64,000 nt of DNA from Aliiroseovarius subalbicans (GCF_022678625.1 NZ_JALBYQ010000004.1:62001-126000), one strand, 5' to 3'; shown: positions 21,806-31,798, numbered from the stretch's first letter. Made by a program: numbers and translations. Notes: a model not told the origin generated them from the letters alone.

Positions 21806-22812
21806 CAACGTTTCCTTATCTTGGGATTGATGACGCCATAGAGCATATCAACAGTCAAATTCACGACCATGACCGCAACGGCGATCAGCAACAGCCCGCC
21901 TTGCACGACCGGATAGTCGCGGCGGAAAATGCTGTCGACCATCCACTTGCCAATGCCCGGCCAGCTGAAAATGGTTTCGGTCAGGATTGCGCCCGCAAGC
22001 AGTGTGCCGACCGAAAGACCGATAACGGTGATGACCGGGATCAGAGCGTTGCGAAGCGCGTGGATCCCGTTGATCCGCCCCGGTGCCAGACCCTTGGCGC
22101 GGGCGGTTCGGATGTAATCCTCGCCCAGGACTTCCAGCATGGCCGATCGGGTCTGCCGCGCGATGACAGCCAGCGGGATGGTACCCAGAACGATTGTCGG
22201 CAACACAAGGTGACGCACTGCCGAAGTGAAGGCGCCCTTTTGTCCCGAGGACAGGCTGTCGATCAGCATGAAGCCGGTCGGGTCCGGAAAGTAATAGATC
22301 AGGTCGATCCGGCCCGAGACCGGAGTCCATTGCAGATTGCCGGAAAACACGATGATCAGCAAAAGTGCCCACCAGAAGATCGGCATGGAATACCCGATCA
22401 GCGCCGTGGACATCAGCAAACGGTCATAAAGTTTGCCCCGGTTCACAGCCGCAATGACACCAGCAGGCAGCCCGATGACCACCGCGAAGATCATGGCACA
22501 GGTGGACAGCTCCAGCGTGGCCGGAAACAGCGAAAAGAACTCATCCCACACGGGCCTTTTGGTGACAAAGGAATTGCCCAGGTCACCCTGTAGCACCCCG
22601 GTCAGATAATCCCAGAACTGGACATAGATCGGTCGGTCGAACCCGAACTGCGCCTCAAGCTCGGCATAGCGTTCGGCGGTCAGGCCGCGTTCGCCCGCCA
22701 TGACGATAATCGGATCCCCCGGCAGGACGCGGATGAACCCAAAGGAAATCAGCGTGACACCGACGAAGGTCGGGATGAAAGTGAAAAGACGGCTCAGGAC
22801 ATAGTTCAGCAT
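21805..22812 (-). CDS. dppB: Dipeptide ABC transporter permease DppB
   Basis: A 335-residue inner-membrane permease. The N-terminal helix followed by FIRVLPGDPIIVMAGE is the family hallmark, and the EAA loop YIRTARAKGLAPGRINGIHALRNALIPV is well conserved. Its start overlaps the end of the upstream peptidase gene by seven bases, which ties peptidase and transporter production together. Confidence 0.93.
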   Translation of the reverse strand: MLNYVLSRLFTFIPTFVGVTLISFGFIRVLPGDPIIVMAGERGLTAERYAELEAQFGFDRPIYVQFWDYLTGVLQGDLGNSFVTKRPVWDEFFSLFPATLELSTCAMIFAVVIGLPAGVIAAVNRGKLYDRLLMSTALIGYSMPIFWWALLLIIVFSGNLQWTPVSGRIDLIYYFPDPTGFMLIDSLSSGQKGAFTSAVRHLVLPTIVLGTIPLAVIARQTRSAMLEVLGEDYIRTARAKGLAPGRINGIHALRNALIPVITVIGLSVGTLLAGAILTETIFSWPGIGKWMVDSIFRRDYPVVQGGLLLIAVAVMVVNLTVDMLYGVINPKIRKR

Positions 22813-23930
22813 TTCAGCACCGTCAGTTCTTTGGGAAATTGGGTGAGTGACGCGCAGCCCTCTTCGGTGATCAACACATCATCCTCGATGCGGACGCCGA
22901 AGTTGTCGATCTCATACAGGCCCGGTTCGTTGGTATAGACGGTGCCTGCGGGCAACACCTGATGGTTCCCGCGCATGATATAGGGCGCTTCGTGCACATC
23001 GCGCCCCAGCCCGTGTCCGGTCTTGGTGCGGATGCGGTCGGCAAAAGGCGAAGCCTCCAGCACACCGGTGACGGCATCGTCGATCTGATGCGCGGTGACA
23101 CCGGCCCGCGTCACATCGAACCCGGTCAGATTGGCGCGCAGGACGGTGTCATAGACCGCCTTTGCCTCATCCGTCGCGTAATCAAGGAACACGGTGCGCG
23201 TGATGTCGGCGGCAAAGCCGTGCTTGCGCGCGCCAAAGTCCAGCAAAAGCGCATCGCCTGCCTTCACCGCATAATCGGCGCGGGCCTTTGCATGCGGTCT
23301 GGCCGAGCCATCTCCGGCAGCCACAATCGGGTGAAACGCCTGATCCTCGGCACCTTCTGCGAAAAGGTTCTGGATCAGCGTCTGTTCGATCTCTTTCTCG
23401 GTCTGGCCAAGGCGCACCGATGCAAGCGTCCGCTCCAGGGCGCGCTCGGAAATCTCGATTGCGCTCGTCAGCGCGTCGATGTCGTCGGGTGTCTTGATCA
23501 TCCGCAGCGCGGAGATTTCGCGCTCGGCGTCGATGATCTTCAGATCCGGTTGCGCGCGCAACATGGCGTGGTGGACGAAAACACGCATCACCTGCCCTTC
23601 GACGCCCAGCGTCGTGATCTGCAAATGATTCAGAAGGTCGGAAAAGCACGCGTCGTACCCATCCTGATCACGCCAATCGAAAACCGCGCCGTCAAAACCG
23701 ACAAGATCCCAACTGCGCAACTCAAGGTTCGGGACCAGGGCGGCGGGGGTGCCCCTGGCCGGGACGACCAGCAGGAAGGGGCGTTCGTGGCTCATGAACG
23801 GATGGATGACCGCGCGCGTGAAATTCGGGCCGGGTACAAGCGCCACGGCATCTACGCCAAGCGCGCTGGCGACGTCGCCATATTCGGCCAAGCGGTCAGA
23901 GAGGAGGTTTTTCATTTGACTGTCCGTCAC
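22806..23930 (-). CDS. M24-family metallopeptidase (Xaa-Pro dipeptidase-like) within the dpp operon
   Basis: A ~374-residue pita-bread-fold enzyme: creatinase-like N-terminal domain (about 1-135) and catalytic M24 domain. Metal ligands are recognisable as the Asp in LLLDFGARKHGFAADITRTV (two Asp), the His in TGHGLGRDVHEAP, and Glu in YTNEPGLY and VRIEDDVLI. It likely hydrolyses imported dipeptides, possibly proline-containing, in the cytoplasm. GTG 23930 or ATG 23915 may be the start. It lies between the binding-protein and permease genes. Confidence 0.85.
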   Translation of the reverse strand: MTDSQMKNLLSDRLAEYGDVASALGVDAVALVPGPNFTRAVIHPFMSHERPFLLVVPARGTPAALVPNLELRSWDLVGFDGAVFDWRDQDGYDACFSDLLNHLQITTLGVEGQVMRVFVHHAMLRAQPDLKIIDAEREISALRMIKTPDDIDALTSAIEISERALERTLASVRLGQTEKEIEQTLIQNLFAEGAEDQAFHPIVAAGDGSARPHAKARADYAVKAGDALLLDFGARKHGFAADITRTVFLDYATDEAKAVYDTVLRANLTGFDVTRAGVTAHQIDDAVTGVLEASPFADRIRTKTGHGLGRDVHEAPYIMRGNHQVLPAGTVYTNEPGLYEIDNFGVRIEDDVLITEEGCASLTQFPKELTVLKC

Positions 23931-23941
23931 GTGAAAGCCAA

Positions 23942-23964
23942 GGGGCGCCCGTTACAGGCGCCCC
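23942..23964 (-). other. Hairpin between dppA and the peptidase gene
   Basis: GGGGCGCC (23942-23949) pairs perfectly with GGCGCCCC (23957-23964) around a 7-base loop, ten bases after the dppA stop on the minus strand. No T-run follows on that strand. It likely sets the excess of binding protein over membrane subunits. Confidence 0.55.
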
Positions 23965-23974
23965 AAGGGATTGC

Positions 23975-25567
23975 TTATTGCGACAGACCAACCTGGTTGA
24001 AGATGTGCCCACCCAGCGGGTGCACAATATAGCCTTCAACTTCGGGACGCATGGTCATGTAGACGACCGAGTGCGCGATCGTGGCCCAAGGTGCCTGTTC
24101 CTTGAAGATGACCTGCGCCTGCTCATAAAGCGGCTGACGCTCGGCCTGCGTCGGCAGAACCTTGGCTTGCTGGATCAGGTCTTCGAACGGCTGGTGGCAC
24201 CATTGCGCCCGGTTCGAGTTCTCGCGACCGTCGCAGCCAAGCAGCACGGCCAGGAAGTTGTCCGGGTCGCCATTGTCGCCGGTCCAACCCAGAAGGATGG
24301 CACCATCACGGTCCAGTTCGCGCGAACGGGACAGGTATTCACCCCATTCGTAAGAAACGATCTCGACGGTGACACCGATCTTGGCAAAGTCTTCCTGCAT
24401 CAGTTCGGCCATACGGCGCGCGTTCGGGTTATAGGGACGCTGAACGGGCATGGCCCAGATCTTCATCTCAAGACCCTCGACACCCTCGGCAGCCAGCATT
24501 TCCTTGGCCTTCTCGGGGTTGTATTCGTCGTCCGCAACCGCGTCGTTGTAGGACCACATCGTCGGCGGGATCGGGTTCTTGGCAATCTGGCCAGAGCCCT
24601 GGAAGACCACGTCGATGATCGCCTGCTTGTCGATCGCCATGTTGAGGGCACGACGCACGTTGGCGTTGTCATAGGGGGCAACGGTCGTGTTGTAGGCAAG
24701 GTAGCCGACGTTCAGACCTTCCTGTTCCATGACCACGATGTCTTCGGCGTCCTTCATCGCCTGAACATCAGCCGGGTTCGGATAGGCGGTCACATGACAC
24801 TCGCCTGCCTGCACCTTCTGGTAACGAACAGAGGCATCCGGCGTGATCGCGAAGATCAGGCTTTGCACCTTGGCCGCATCACCCCAATAGGCGTCGTTGC
24901 GCAGGTAACGGATCACCGCGTCTTTCTGATAAGCTTGGAACGTGAACGGACCGGTGCCGATCGGCGCCTGGTTCATCATCTCAGGCGTGCCTGCGGCCAG
25001 CATGGCCTCGCCGTATTCGGCCGACATGACCGATGCGAAATCCATCGCCATGTTGGCAATGAACGGGGCTTCGGGCCGGGTCAGGTTGAAGACGACGGTG
25101 TAGTCGTCGACCTTCTCGATGCTCTCGATCAGATCGGGCATCGACATGCCGTCGAAGTATTCCCACGTGCCGCCGGAGACGCCGTTATACGGGTGGTCGT
25201 CGTTCTTCTGCCGGTTGAAGGTGAAGATCACGTCATCGGCGTTGAAGTCACGGCTGGGTGTGAACATATCGTTGGAATGAAACTTCACGCCCTTGCGGAG
25301 GTTGAAGGTGACGGTCTTGCCGTCCTCTGACACATCCCAGCTTTCGGCCAGCGCCGGAATCACCTCGGTTGTGCCGACCTTGAACTCGGTCAGGCGGTTG
25401 TAAAGCGGGTGGCTGGAGGCATCAAAGGTGGTGCCTGCGGTGTACAGCGCGGGATCGAATCCTTCCGGCGAACCTTCCGAGCAATAGACAAGAGATTGTG
25501 CCGAAGCCGCCGAGGCGCCAAGCGCGCCAATCAGCAAGCCAGCGGCAATTTTATTTTTGAATAACAT
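23975..25567 (-). CDS. dppA: Dipeptide/peptide ABC transporter substrate-binding protein DppA
   Basis: A 530-residue periplasmic family-5 solute-binding protein. The signal peptide MLFKNKIAAGLLIGALGASA ends at about SAASA, and the mature part starts SLVYCSEGSPEGFDPALYTAG, very similar to DppA of other proteobacteria. A conserved YPNPADVQ segment and a disulfide-type CDGRENSNRAQWC pair are present. ATG 25567 is preceded by GGGAGA. It is the first gene of the operon dppA-M24-dppBCDF. Confidence 0.93.
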   Translation of the reverse strand: MLFKNKIAAGLLIGALGASAASAQSLVYCSEGSPEGFDPALYTAGTTFDASSHPLYNRLTEFKVGTTEVIPALAESWDVSEDGKTVTFNLRKGVKFHSNDMFTPSRDFNADDVIFTFNRQKNDDHPYNGVSGGTWEYFDGMSMPDLIESIEKVDDYTVVFNLTRPEAPFIANMAMDFASVMSAEYGEAMLAAGTPEMMNQAPIGTGPFTFQAYQKDAVIRYLRNDAYWGDAAKVQSLIFAITPDASVRYQKVQAGECHVTAYPNPADVQAMKDAEDIVVMEQEGLNVGYLAYNTTVAPYDNANVRRALNMAIDKQAIIDVVFQGSGQIAKNPIPPTMWSYNDAVADDEYNPEKAKEMLAAEGVEGLEMKIWAMPVQRPYNPNARRMAELMQEDFAKIGVTVEIVSYEWGEYLSRSRELDRDGAILLGWTGDNGDPDNFLAVLLGCDGRENSNRAQWCHQPFEDLIQQAKVLPTQAERQPLYEQAQVIFKEQAPWATIAHSVVYMTMRPEVEGYIVHPLGGHIFNQVGLSQ

Positions 25568-26059
25568 GAAGTTATCTCCCTGTTTTGGTTTTGTTTGAAA
25601 CGCATCTGGAGACTTTTCCCCCGCCTCGCAATCCCGAGACAGGCAGTATCGACCCGCGTTTTGGACGTCACGAATGCCGGGTAGCAGTCCCCATTGTCTC
25701 AACGCGTTGATACCACCATGAATCAACACCTTTGCCAATGACAAAGCACCCCGAACGCTGAATTCGTCTGATGAAACGCGATCCTGAAGGCATGTCCACG
25801 CATTTGTCGCCACAGTGCAGGACACCTCAAGCCCACCGCCTATGGCAGCATTCCGACGCCGGAAAAGATTTCAGTTGATCTTGAGGAAACAGCCGTGGTT
25901 CAGTTCGGGTATTACCTTGGCAATAAAGGCATTGCGCGCTGCTGCTTTGGTGAGTGGAGCCTTTTTGCTCACAGACCTGGTCGAGTTTGACCGATAGCGT
26001 GCAATTGGCTCCTTTCAGATATCATCAGGCGGCGCGCCGCCAAGCCCGAAAGGTAAGCC
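25568..26059. other. 492-bp divergent control region between dppA and the aminotransferase gene
   Basis: No credible gene is present. Both flanking operons start here, so it must hold two promoters. A perfect 14-base palindrome (GGCGGCGCGCCGCC, 26028-26041) lies just before the ribosome site of the plus-strand operon. Confidence 0.6.
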
Positions 26060-27433
26060 ATGCTGCACAACGACAAACTTGAACAATGGGACCGTGAGAA
26101 TTTCTTTCACCCCTCAACCCACCTTGCTGAATTCGCACGCGGAAACACGCCCCAACGCGTGATCACTGGTGGGTCGGGCTGCCATATCGAGGATCGCGAT
26201 GGTAATCGATTGCTTGACGCTTTTGCCGGGCTGTATTGCGTGAACGTCGGCTATGGCCGCCTGGAAATTGCCGAGGCGATTGCCGATCAGGCCAAGGAAC
26301 TGGCCTATTACCATTCCTATGTCGGCCACGGCACCGAAGCGTCGATCACGCTTGCGAAAATGGTGCTGGATCGCGCACCCGACAACATGTCCAAGGTTTA
26401 CTTCGGCTTATCCGGTTCCGATGCAAACGAGACCAACATCAAATTGGTCTGGTATTACAACAACATCCTCGGCCGCCCAAAAAAGAAGAAGATCATATCG
26501 CGCTGGCGCGGGTATCACGGCTCCGGTTTGGTGACCGGGTCCCTGACGGGGCTGGAGCTGTTTCACAAGAAGTTCGATCTGCCCTTGTCGCAGGTGACCC
26601 ACACTGAGGCGCCGTACCATTTCCGGCGCGATGACCTGGAGCACAGTGAGGCTGACTTCGTCGTCCATTGCGTGTCAGAGCTGGAAGCGATGATCCACCG
26701 CGAAGGTGCTGATACAATTGCAGCCTTCATTGGTGAGCCTGTTCTGGGCACAGGGGGCATCGTGCCACCGCCAGCAGGCTATTGGCCGGCGATCCAGGCA
26801 GTTCTGGACCGGCACGACATCCTGCTGATCGCGGACGAAGTCGTCACCGGGTTTGGCCGCCTGGGAACGATGTTCGGGTCCGACCACTATGGCATGCGCC
26901 CCGACCTGATCACCATCGCGAAGGGCCTGACATCCGCTTACGCCCCCCTGTCGGGCTCTATCGTATCAGAAAAGATGTGGGCGGTTCTGGAGCAGGGGAC
27001 AGACGAAAACGGCCCAATCGGGCACGGCTGGACCTATTCCGCCCACCCGATTGGTGCCGCGGCAGGCGTTGCAAATCTGGAGTTGATCGACAAACTGGGA
27101 TTGATCGAGAACGCAGGCACGGTCGGCACGTATCTCAACGCCGAAATGCGCGCGGCGCTGGCCGACCACCCGCACGTTGGCGACGTGCGCGGAGAAGGCA
27201 TGATGTGCGCGGTCGAATTCGTAAAAGAAAAAGGCAGCCGCACCTTTTTTGATGCGGGCGACAAGATTGGCCCGCAACTTTCGGCCAAGCTGCTTGAGCA
27301 AAGCAGCGTCATTGCGCGCGCCATGCCTCAAGGAGACATTCTGGGCTTTGCGCCACCGTTCTGCCTGACGCGCACCGAAGCCGACCAAGTGGTTTCAGCG
27401 ACGGTGAAAGCTGTCTCATCTGTCCTGGGCTAA
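26060..27433 (+). CDS. Class III pyridoxal-phosphate aminotransferase
   Basis: A 457-residue cytosolic transaminase. The cofactor-binding [10 protein letters not shown] segment, RWRGYHGSG, the [13 protein letters not shown] motif with the PLP-contacting Asp, and the Schiff-base Lys in [13 protein letters not shown] are intact. It belongs to the group that takes omega-amino acids, taurine or diaminobutyrate; the next gene (ectoine-hydrolase-like) favours a diaminobutyrate-type role (DoeD), but substrate is not fixed by sequence. AAAGG lies before ATG 26060. Its stop overlaps or abuts the next gene. Confidence 0.82.
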   Translation: MLHNDKLEQWDRENFFHPSTHLAEFARGNTPQRVITGGSGCHIEDRDGNRLLDAFAGLYCVNVGYGRLEIAEAIADQAKELAYYHSYVGHGTEASITLAKMVLDRAPDNMSKVYFGLSGSDANETNIKLVWYYNNILGRPKKKKIISRWRGYHGSGLVTGSLTGLELFHKKFDLPLSQVTHTEAPYHFRRDDLEHSEADFVVHCVSELEAMIHREGADTIAAFIGEPVLGTGGIVPPPAGYWPAIQAVLDRHDILLIADEVVTGFGRLGTMFGSDHYGMRPDLITIAKGLTSAYAPLSGSIVSEKMWAVLEQGTDENGPIGHGWTYSAHPIGAAAGVANLELIDKLGLIENAGTVGTYLNAEMRAALADHPHVGDVRGEGMMCAVEFVKEKGSRTFFDAGDKIGPQLSAKLLEQSSVIARAMPQGDILGFAPPFCLTRTEADQVVSATVKAVSSVLG

Positions 27434-27450
27434 TGCGCGGAAAGGAAGCC

Positions 27451-28638
27451 ATGATGACCACCAACAACGCAGCATTCGAGACATCCGAATACGATCGGCG
27501 CATCGCCAAGACCCGTGCCGCCATGTCGGCGGCCGGGTTGGATGCAGTATTTGTCACAGACCCCTCCAATCAGGCATGGCTGACAGGCTATGATGGGTGG
27601 TCTTTTTATGTCCACCAAGGGGTCATACTCACCTTGGAGGGCGAGCCGATCTGGTGGGGTCGCCACATGGACATGATGGGGGGGCGTCGCACCTGTTGGA
27701 TGCAACACGGGAACATCATCGGCTATGGCGATCAATACGTTCAATCGACCGATATCCACCCAATGCAGGACCTGGCCAAGCAGTTGGCCGCCCGTGGGCT
27801 TGAGCGTTCGCGCATCGGGGTCGAGATGGAGAACTATTATTACACCGCCAAGGCGCATGCTGTTTTAACCGGAGAATTACCCGGCGCGACCTTCATCGAC
27901 GCGACGGCTTTGGTAAACTGGCAGCGGCTGATCAAATCGGACGCGGAGATTGGCTTCATCCGCAAGGCCGCGCGCATTTCTGAAAAGGTGATGAACACCG
28001 CGATTGAACGTGCAGAGGTTGGCGTTCGAAAGAACGACCTTGTTGCGGACATCATGCACGCAGGCATTTCAGGCGTGGGCGATGACTGGGGGGATTATCC
28101 GGCGATTGTGCCGCTGACGCCATCTGGCCTTGATGCCACAGCGGCGCATCTGACCTGGGATGGCGCCCCGATGCGCAATGGCGAAGCAACTTTTTTTGAG
28201 CTGTCGGGCTGTTACCGCCGGTACCACGCCCCGATTTGCCGCACGGTTTTTCTGGGTAGACCTTCGGAAGACATGCGGCGTGCAGAGGCAGCGCAGATCG
28301 AGGGGATCGCCGCAGGTCTTGACGCCGCCCGCGCGGGCAATCGGACATGCGATATTGCCAATGCTTTCATGAAAGTCATGGCCGACAATGGCATTGAGAG
28401 ATCCGGGCGCATGGGCTATCCCATTGGTCTTAGCTACCCCCCGGATTGGGGCGAGCGGACAGCCTCGATCCGAAGCGAAGATGAGACCGTTCTTCAGCCG
28501 GGAATGACCTTTCATTTCATGCCTGCCTTGTGGATGGACAGTTGGGGGTTGGAAACCACTGAGACGATCCTGATCCAAGAGCACGGTTCGGCGCAAACCT
28601 TGTGCGATATTGAGCGCAAACTCTTTGTGAAGCCCTGA
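27451..28638 (+). CDS. doeA: M24-family ectoine hydrolase-like enzyme (DoeA/EutD-like)
   Basis: A ~395-residue creatinase/M24 protein. It carries segments I recall from ectoine hydrolase DoeA: DPSNQAWLTGYDGWSFYVHQ, IGVEMENYYYTAKA, ATALVNWQRLIKS and GYPIGLSYPPDWGERT. DoeA opens the ectoine ring to N-acetyl-diaminobutyrate. Usual M24 metal ligands are altered in this subgroup (CYRRYHAPICRT replaces the Asp-rich strand), as also in DoeA. ATG 27451 follows AAGGAAG; ATG 27433 overlapping the previous stop is possible. No ectoine synthesis or uptake genes are visible, so substrate remains a hypothesis. Confidence 0.72.
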   Translation: MMTTNNAAFETSEYDRRIAKTRAAMSAAGLDAVFVTDPSNQAWLTGYDGWSFYVHQGVILTLEGEPIWWGRHMDMMGGRRTCWMQHGNIIGYGDQYVQSTDIHPMQDLAKQLAARGLERSRIGVEMENYYYTAKAHAVLTGELPGATFIDATALVNWQRLIKSDAEIGFIRKAARISEKVMNTAIERAEVGVRKNDLVADIMHAGISGVGDDWGDYPAIVPLTPSGLDATAAHLTWDGAPMRNGEATFFELSGCYRRYHAPICRTVFLGRPSEDMRRAEAAQIEGIAAGLDAARAGNRTCDIANAFMKVMADNGIERSGRMGYPIGLSYPPDWGERTASIRSEDETVLQPGMTFHFMPALWMDSWGLETTETILIQEHGSAQTLCDIERKLFVKP

Positions 28639-28642
28639 GCAG

Positions 28643-29809
28643 ATGATCGAACAGACCAAGCGCATTTTGTCAGACCTTGTCGCCTTTCCCACGGTTTCAG
28701 CCGACAGCAACATGGACATGATCGCCTATCTCGCCAACCGGTTGGAAGATAGCGGCGCGCGGGTTGATGTCCTGTCAGACGACAGTGGTCGAAAGGCAAA
28801 TCTGTTCGCCACCCTGGGCCCGCAGCGCGATGGCGGCATTGTCCTGTCCGGTCACAGCGACGTGGTCCCCGTCGCTGATCAGGACTGGGCCACTGACCCG
28901 TTTGAGATGGTAGAGCGTGACGGCCTTTTGTTCGGGCGTGGGACCTGTGACATGAAAGGGTTCATTGCGGCAACGCTTGCCATGGCCCCGGTTTTTGCGC
29001 GCCAGGTCCGCGACAGGCCGCTTCATTTCGCGTTCACCTATGACGAAGAAATAGGCTGCATCGGCGCGGGGCACCTTGTGCAGAGCCTGCGCGAACGATC
29101 GATCAACCCATCCCTTGCCCTGATCGGCGAGCCGACAAACATGCGGATCATCGAAGGGCACAAGGGCTGTTATGAATACAGCACACACTTTCAAGGACTT
29201 GAGGGGCATGGTTCCGCACCGGATCTTGGTGTGAACGCGATCGAATTTGCGGTCCGTTACATCAATCGCCTTCTTGATCTGCGTGAAGATTTGAAGTCGA
29301 TGTGCCCGGACAACAGCCGTTTTGAGCCGCCTTGGAGCACCGTGAACACCGGGGCCTTGAACGGCGGCCATGCACACAACGTCATCGCCGCCAAAGCGAC
29401 CGTTGATTGGGAGATGCGACCGGTCCAGCCAAGCGATGCTGATTTCGTCAAGGGTTCCCTGAAGACGTATTGTGACGACGTTCTCCTCCCCGCTATGCGT
29501 GCGGTTCATCCCGATGCCTCAATTGTGACCGAGGTTATTGGCGAAGTCGAAGGTCTCATGCCCACGGAAAAAAACGAGGCCTTGGAGGTTTTGTCCGAAC
29601 TAACGGGGGCCAATACATCGGATGTGGTGTCCTTTGGAACCGAGGCTGGTATTTTCCAATCGCTTGGCATGGATGTCGCTGTCTGTGGGCCGGGTTCGAT
29701 AGAGCAGGCCCACAAGGCAGACGAGTATTTGGCCGTAGACCAATTGGCGCAATGCCTCAAAATGCTGGAGGGTCTTGGGGCGAAACTGGCCGGGGCGCCA
29801 GAGCACTAG
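28643..29809 (+). CDS. M20-family deacetylase, acetylornithine deacetylase (ArgE)-like
   Basis: A 388-residue zinc hydrolase. The metal motifs are visible: LSGHSDVVPV (His-x-Asp), GRGTCDMKGFIA (bridging Asp), DEEIGCIG (catalytic Glu and ligand) and a late His in EQAHKADEY. Length and motifs match ArgE (N-acetylornithine deacetylase). It starts five bases after the DoeA-like gene. In this setting it may remove acetyl from N-acetyl-diaminobutyrate, the job of DoeB in known ectoine operons; a plain arginine-synthesis role is the alternative. Confidence 0.8.
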   Translation: MIEQTKRILSDLVAFPTVSADSNMDMIAYLANRLEDSGARVDVLSDDSGRKANLFATLGPQRDGGIVLSGHSDVVPVADQDWATDPFEMVERDGLLFGRGTCDMKGFIAATLAMAPVFARQVRDRPLHFAFTYDEEIGCIGAGHLVQSLRERSINPSLALIGEPTNMRIIEGHKGCYEYSTHFQGLEGHGSAPDLGVNAIEFAVRYINRLLDLREDLKSMCPDNSRFEPPWSTVNTGALNGGHAHNVIAAKATVDWEMRPVQPSDADFVKGSLKTYCDDVLLPAMRAVHPDASIVTEVIGEVEGLMPTEKNEALEVLSELTGANTSDVVSFGTEAGIFQSLGMDVAVCGPGSIEQAHKADEYLAVDQLAQCLKMLEGLGAKLAGAPEH

Positions 29810-29944
29810 ACCGACCGTTTGCCTTCGAAACTTTGGCTTTGGACGAAAAGAAAGCTCGTTTCGACCTTTTTCAAAGCCTCGTTTGTCACACCTTATTGGA
29901 CACGATGGACCTGACAGCTCTTGTCACAATCCCCGAAGGCTTTG

Positions 29945-31264
29945 ATGCCAGGCACGCAACCCCCAAGCCTTGAAAGCGACACGCCCCGCAACAATTTCCT
30001 TGCGCCGTGGGCTCATGACCGGCAAGCCGAACGTATGAAATCAACCGGGTTCCTCGCTCTAAACGCACCCTTCCTTGGCGCCGGGGTTCTGATGACGTTT
30101 GCATCCAGTTTTGGGCAGACGTTCTTCATTTCCATTTTTGCCGGGGAAATCCGGCAGGCCTTTGACCTGAGCCATGGCCAATGGGGAGGGATCTATGCGC
30201 TGGGCACGACCATGTCGGCCATCGTGATGGTTTGGGCAGGTGGTTTGACCGATACCTACAGAGTTCGCGTGCTGGGGCCAGGGGTTCTTTTGGGTTTAGC
30301 TGCGGCTTGCCTGGCGATGGCTGTAAACCCGTTCGTCTGGGCCTTGCCAGCGATTATCTTTGCGCTCAGGTTTTTCGGACAAGGGATGAGCAGTCATATC
30401 GCGGTGGTTGCGATGGCGCGCTGGTTCGTGGCAACGCGCGGCCGCGCGTTGTCGATCGCGTCGCTTGGGTTTGCCTTCGGCGAGGCCACGTTACCCTTTC
30501 TGTTCGTGTCGCTCATGACAATCGTTGACTGGCGCGTGCTTTGGATTGTTGGTGTCCTGCTGTGTTTGGCGGGCGTTCCCGTCTTGGCGCGTTTGTTGGG
30601 AAAGGAACGTATTCCCGGCTCTCACAGCCAAAGTGAAAGCAGTCTGGGCATGCGGGGACAACACTGGGATCGTGGCCAAGTTCTGCGCAGCCCACTGTTT
30701 TGGGTCATGGTCCCAGCCATTTTGGGTCCGGCCGCGTTCAACACTTCTTTCTTTTTCCATCAGGTCGCCTTTGCCGAGACGAAGGGGTGGAGTCATGTGG
30801 ACCTGGTGGCGTTTTTCCCGCTCTACACCCTTATGGCGATCGGGGCGATGATGGTTTCAGGCTGGGCGTTGGACCGATTTGGCACGGCCCGGCTTATGCC
30901 CCTATATCAATTGCCGATGGCTGTTAGTTTCCTGATTTTCGCGATTGCAACGGGACCAGGTACCATGTTCTGGGGCTTCCTTTTCCTAGCCCTCACAACC
31001 GGGGCCAATTCGACCCTTCCTAACGCCTTTTGGGCTGAGTTTTATGGCACAACGCATATCGGATCCATCAAGGCCCTGGCCGCCGCCGTGATGGTGTTGG
31101 GGTCCGCGATCGGGCCAGGGCTGACGGGGTGGCTGCTTGATCGCAGTTTTGGTTTGGAACAACAATTCGTCGCCATCGCCGCCTATTTCGCTTTCGTGAC
31201 AGCGGTGATGGTTTTCGGAATCAGAAAGGCGGCGCAATCCCTGCCGCAAGACGCGTTCCGGTGA
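29945..31264 (+). CDS. MFS transporter
   Basis: A 439-residue inner-membrane protein with about twelve hydrophobic helices after a ~40-residue cytoplasmic N terminus, and a central hydrophilic loop (residues ~215-245). The GGLTDTYRVRVLGPG segment between helices 2 and 3 is the MFS loop motif in altered form. It resembles monocarboxylate/oxalate-type MFS carriers. ATG 29945 is chosen over an upstream TTG because GAAGG precedes it. A 135-base gap separates it from the deacetylase; same-strand placement suggests it moves a substrate or product of that pathway. Confidence 0.78.
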   Translation: MPGTQPPSLESDTPRNNFLAPWAHDRQAERMKSTGFLALNAPFLGAGVLMTFASSFGQTFFISIFAGEIRQAFDLSHGQWGGIYALGTTMSAIVMVWAGGLTDTYRVRVLGPGVLLGLAAACLAMAVNPFVWALPAIIFALRFFGQGMSSHIAVVAMARWFVATRGRALSIASLGFAFGEATLPFLFVSLMTIVDWRVLWIVGVLLCLAGVPVLARLLGKERIPGSHSQSESSLGMRGQHWDRGQVLRSPLFWVMVPAILGPAAFNTSFFFHQVAFAETKGWSHVDLVAFFPLYTLMAIGAMMVSGWALDRFGTARLMPLYQLPMAVSFLIFAIATGPGTMFWGFLFLALTTGANSTLPNAFWAEFYGTTHIGSIKALAAAVMVLGSAIGPGLTGWLLDRSFGLEQQFVAIAAYFAFVTAVMVFGIRKAAQSLPQDAFR

Positions 31265-31384
31265 ATTGCATCTCCGACGCACATGGACCATCCTGCTCTG
31301 GTTCACACTCTCTGAATTCCTTGATGATCACCGCAATTCCCTTAGTGTTGTGTGAGCAATGATGCCAGAAACGAAGGAAACCCT

Positions 31385-31792
31385 ATGACGAGACTTACCG
31401 GCGAATGCCTCTGTGGTGCCATCTCATTCGAAGCAGAAGGCGAGGTTCCTGTCATGGCGAATTGCCACTGCACCGCGTGCCGCCAGTCAACAGGAAGTGC
31501 CTTTGCCACTTTGATGTTCATGAAACAGGACGATGTGAAAATCACCGGCGCGCCGAAAACGTTTCAACACAAGTCAGATGCTGGAACTGTGATGACCAAG
31601 CATTTCTGCGACACTTGCGGAACACCGCTTTTTACGCAGAACTCAGCTCGTGAAGGCATCCTTGGCTTGCGCGCGGGTCTCATCAATGAACAGGAAGAAT
31701 TCGCCCCGAAAGTGAACGTTTATACTTCGAGCAAGATGAACGCGACCGTCTTGGACGACGCGCTTCCTGCTTTCGAGAAGATGCCTGGCTAA
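31385..31792 (+). CDS. GFA/CENP-V-domain zinc protein
   Basis: A 135-residue protein of the glutathione-dependent-formaldehyde-activating (GFA) family. Zinc ligands: GECLCGA (CxC), CHCTACR and CDTCGTPLF. The fold is two zinc-binding beta layers. The catalytic role of most members is unknown. ATG 31385 follows AAGGAAA. It is a lone gene flanked by gaps. Confidence 0.88.
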   Translation: MTRLTGECLCGAISFEAEGEVPVMANCHCTACRQSTGSAFATLMFMKQDDVKITGAPKTFQHKSDAGTVMTKHFCDTCGTPLFTQNSAREGILGLRAGLINEQEEFAPKVNVYTSSKMNATVLDDALPAFEKMPG

Positions 31793-31798
31793 ACCCAC

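Noticed and set aside
25815-25997. A 60-codon plus-strand frame between dppA and the aminotransferase gene
   Set aside because: No ribosome site or motif; the position is that of a divergent promoter region.
26028-26041. 14-base perfect palindrome as a regulator-binding site
   Set aside because: It is all G/C, a pattern common by chance at this base composition, and no cognate regulator gene is adjacent.
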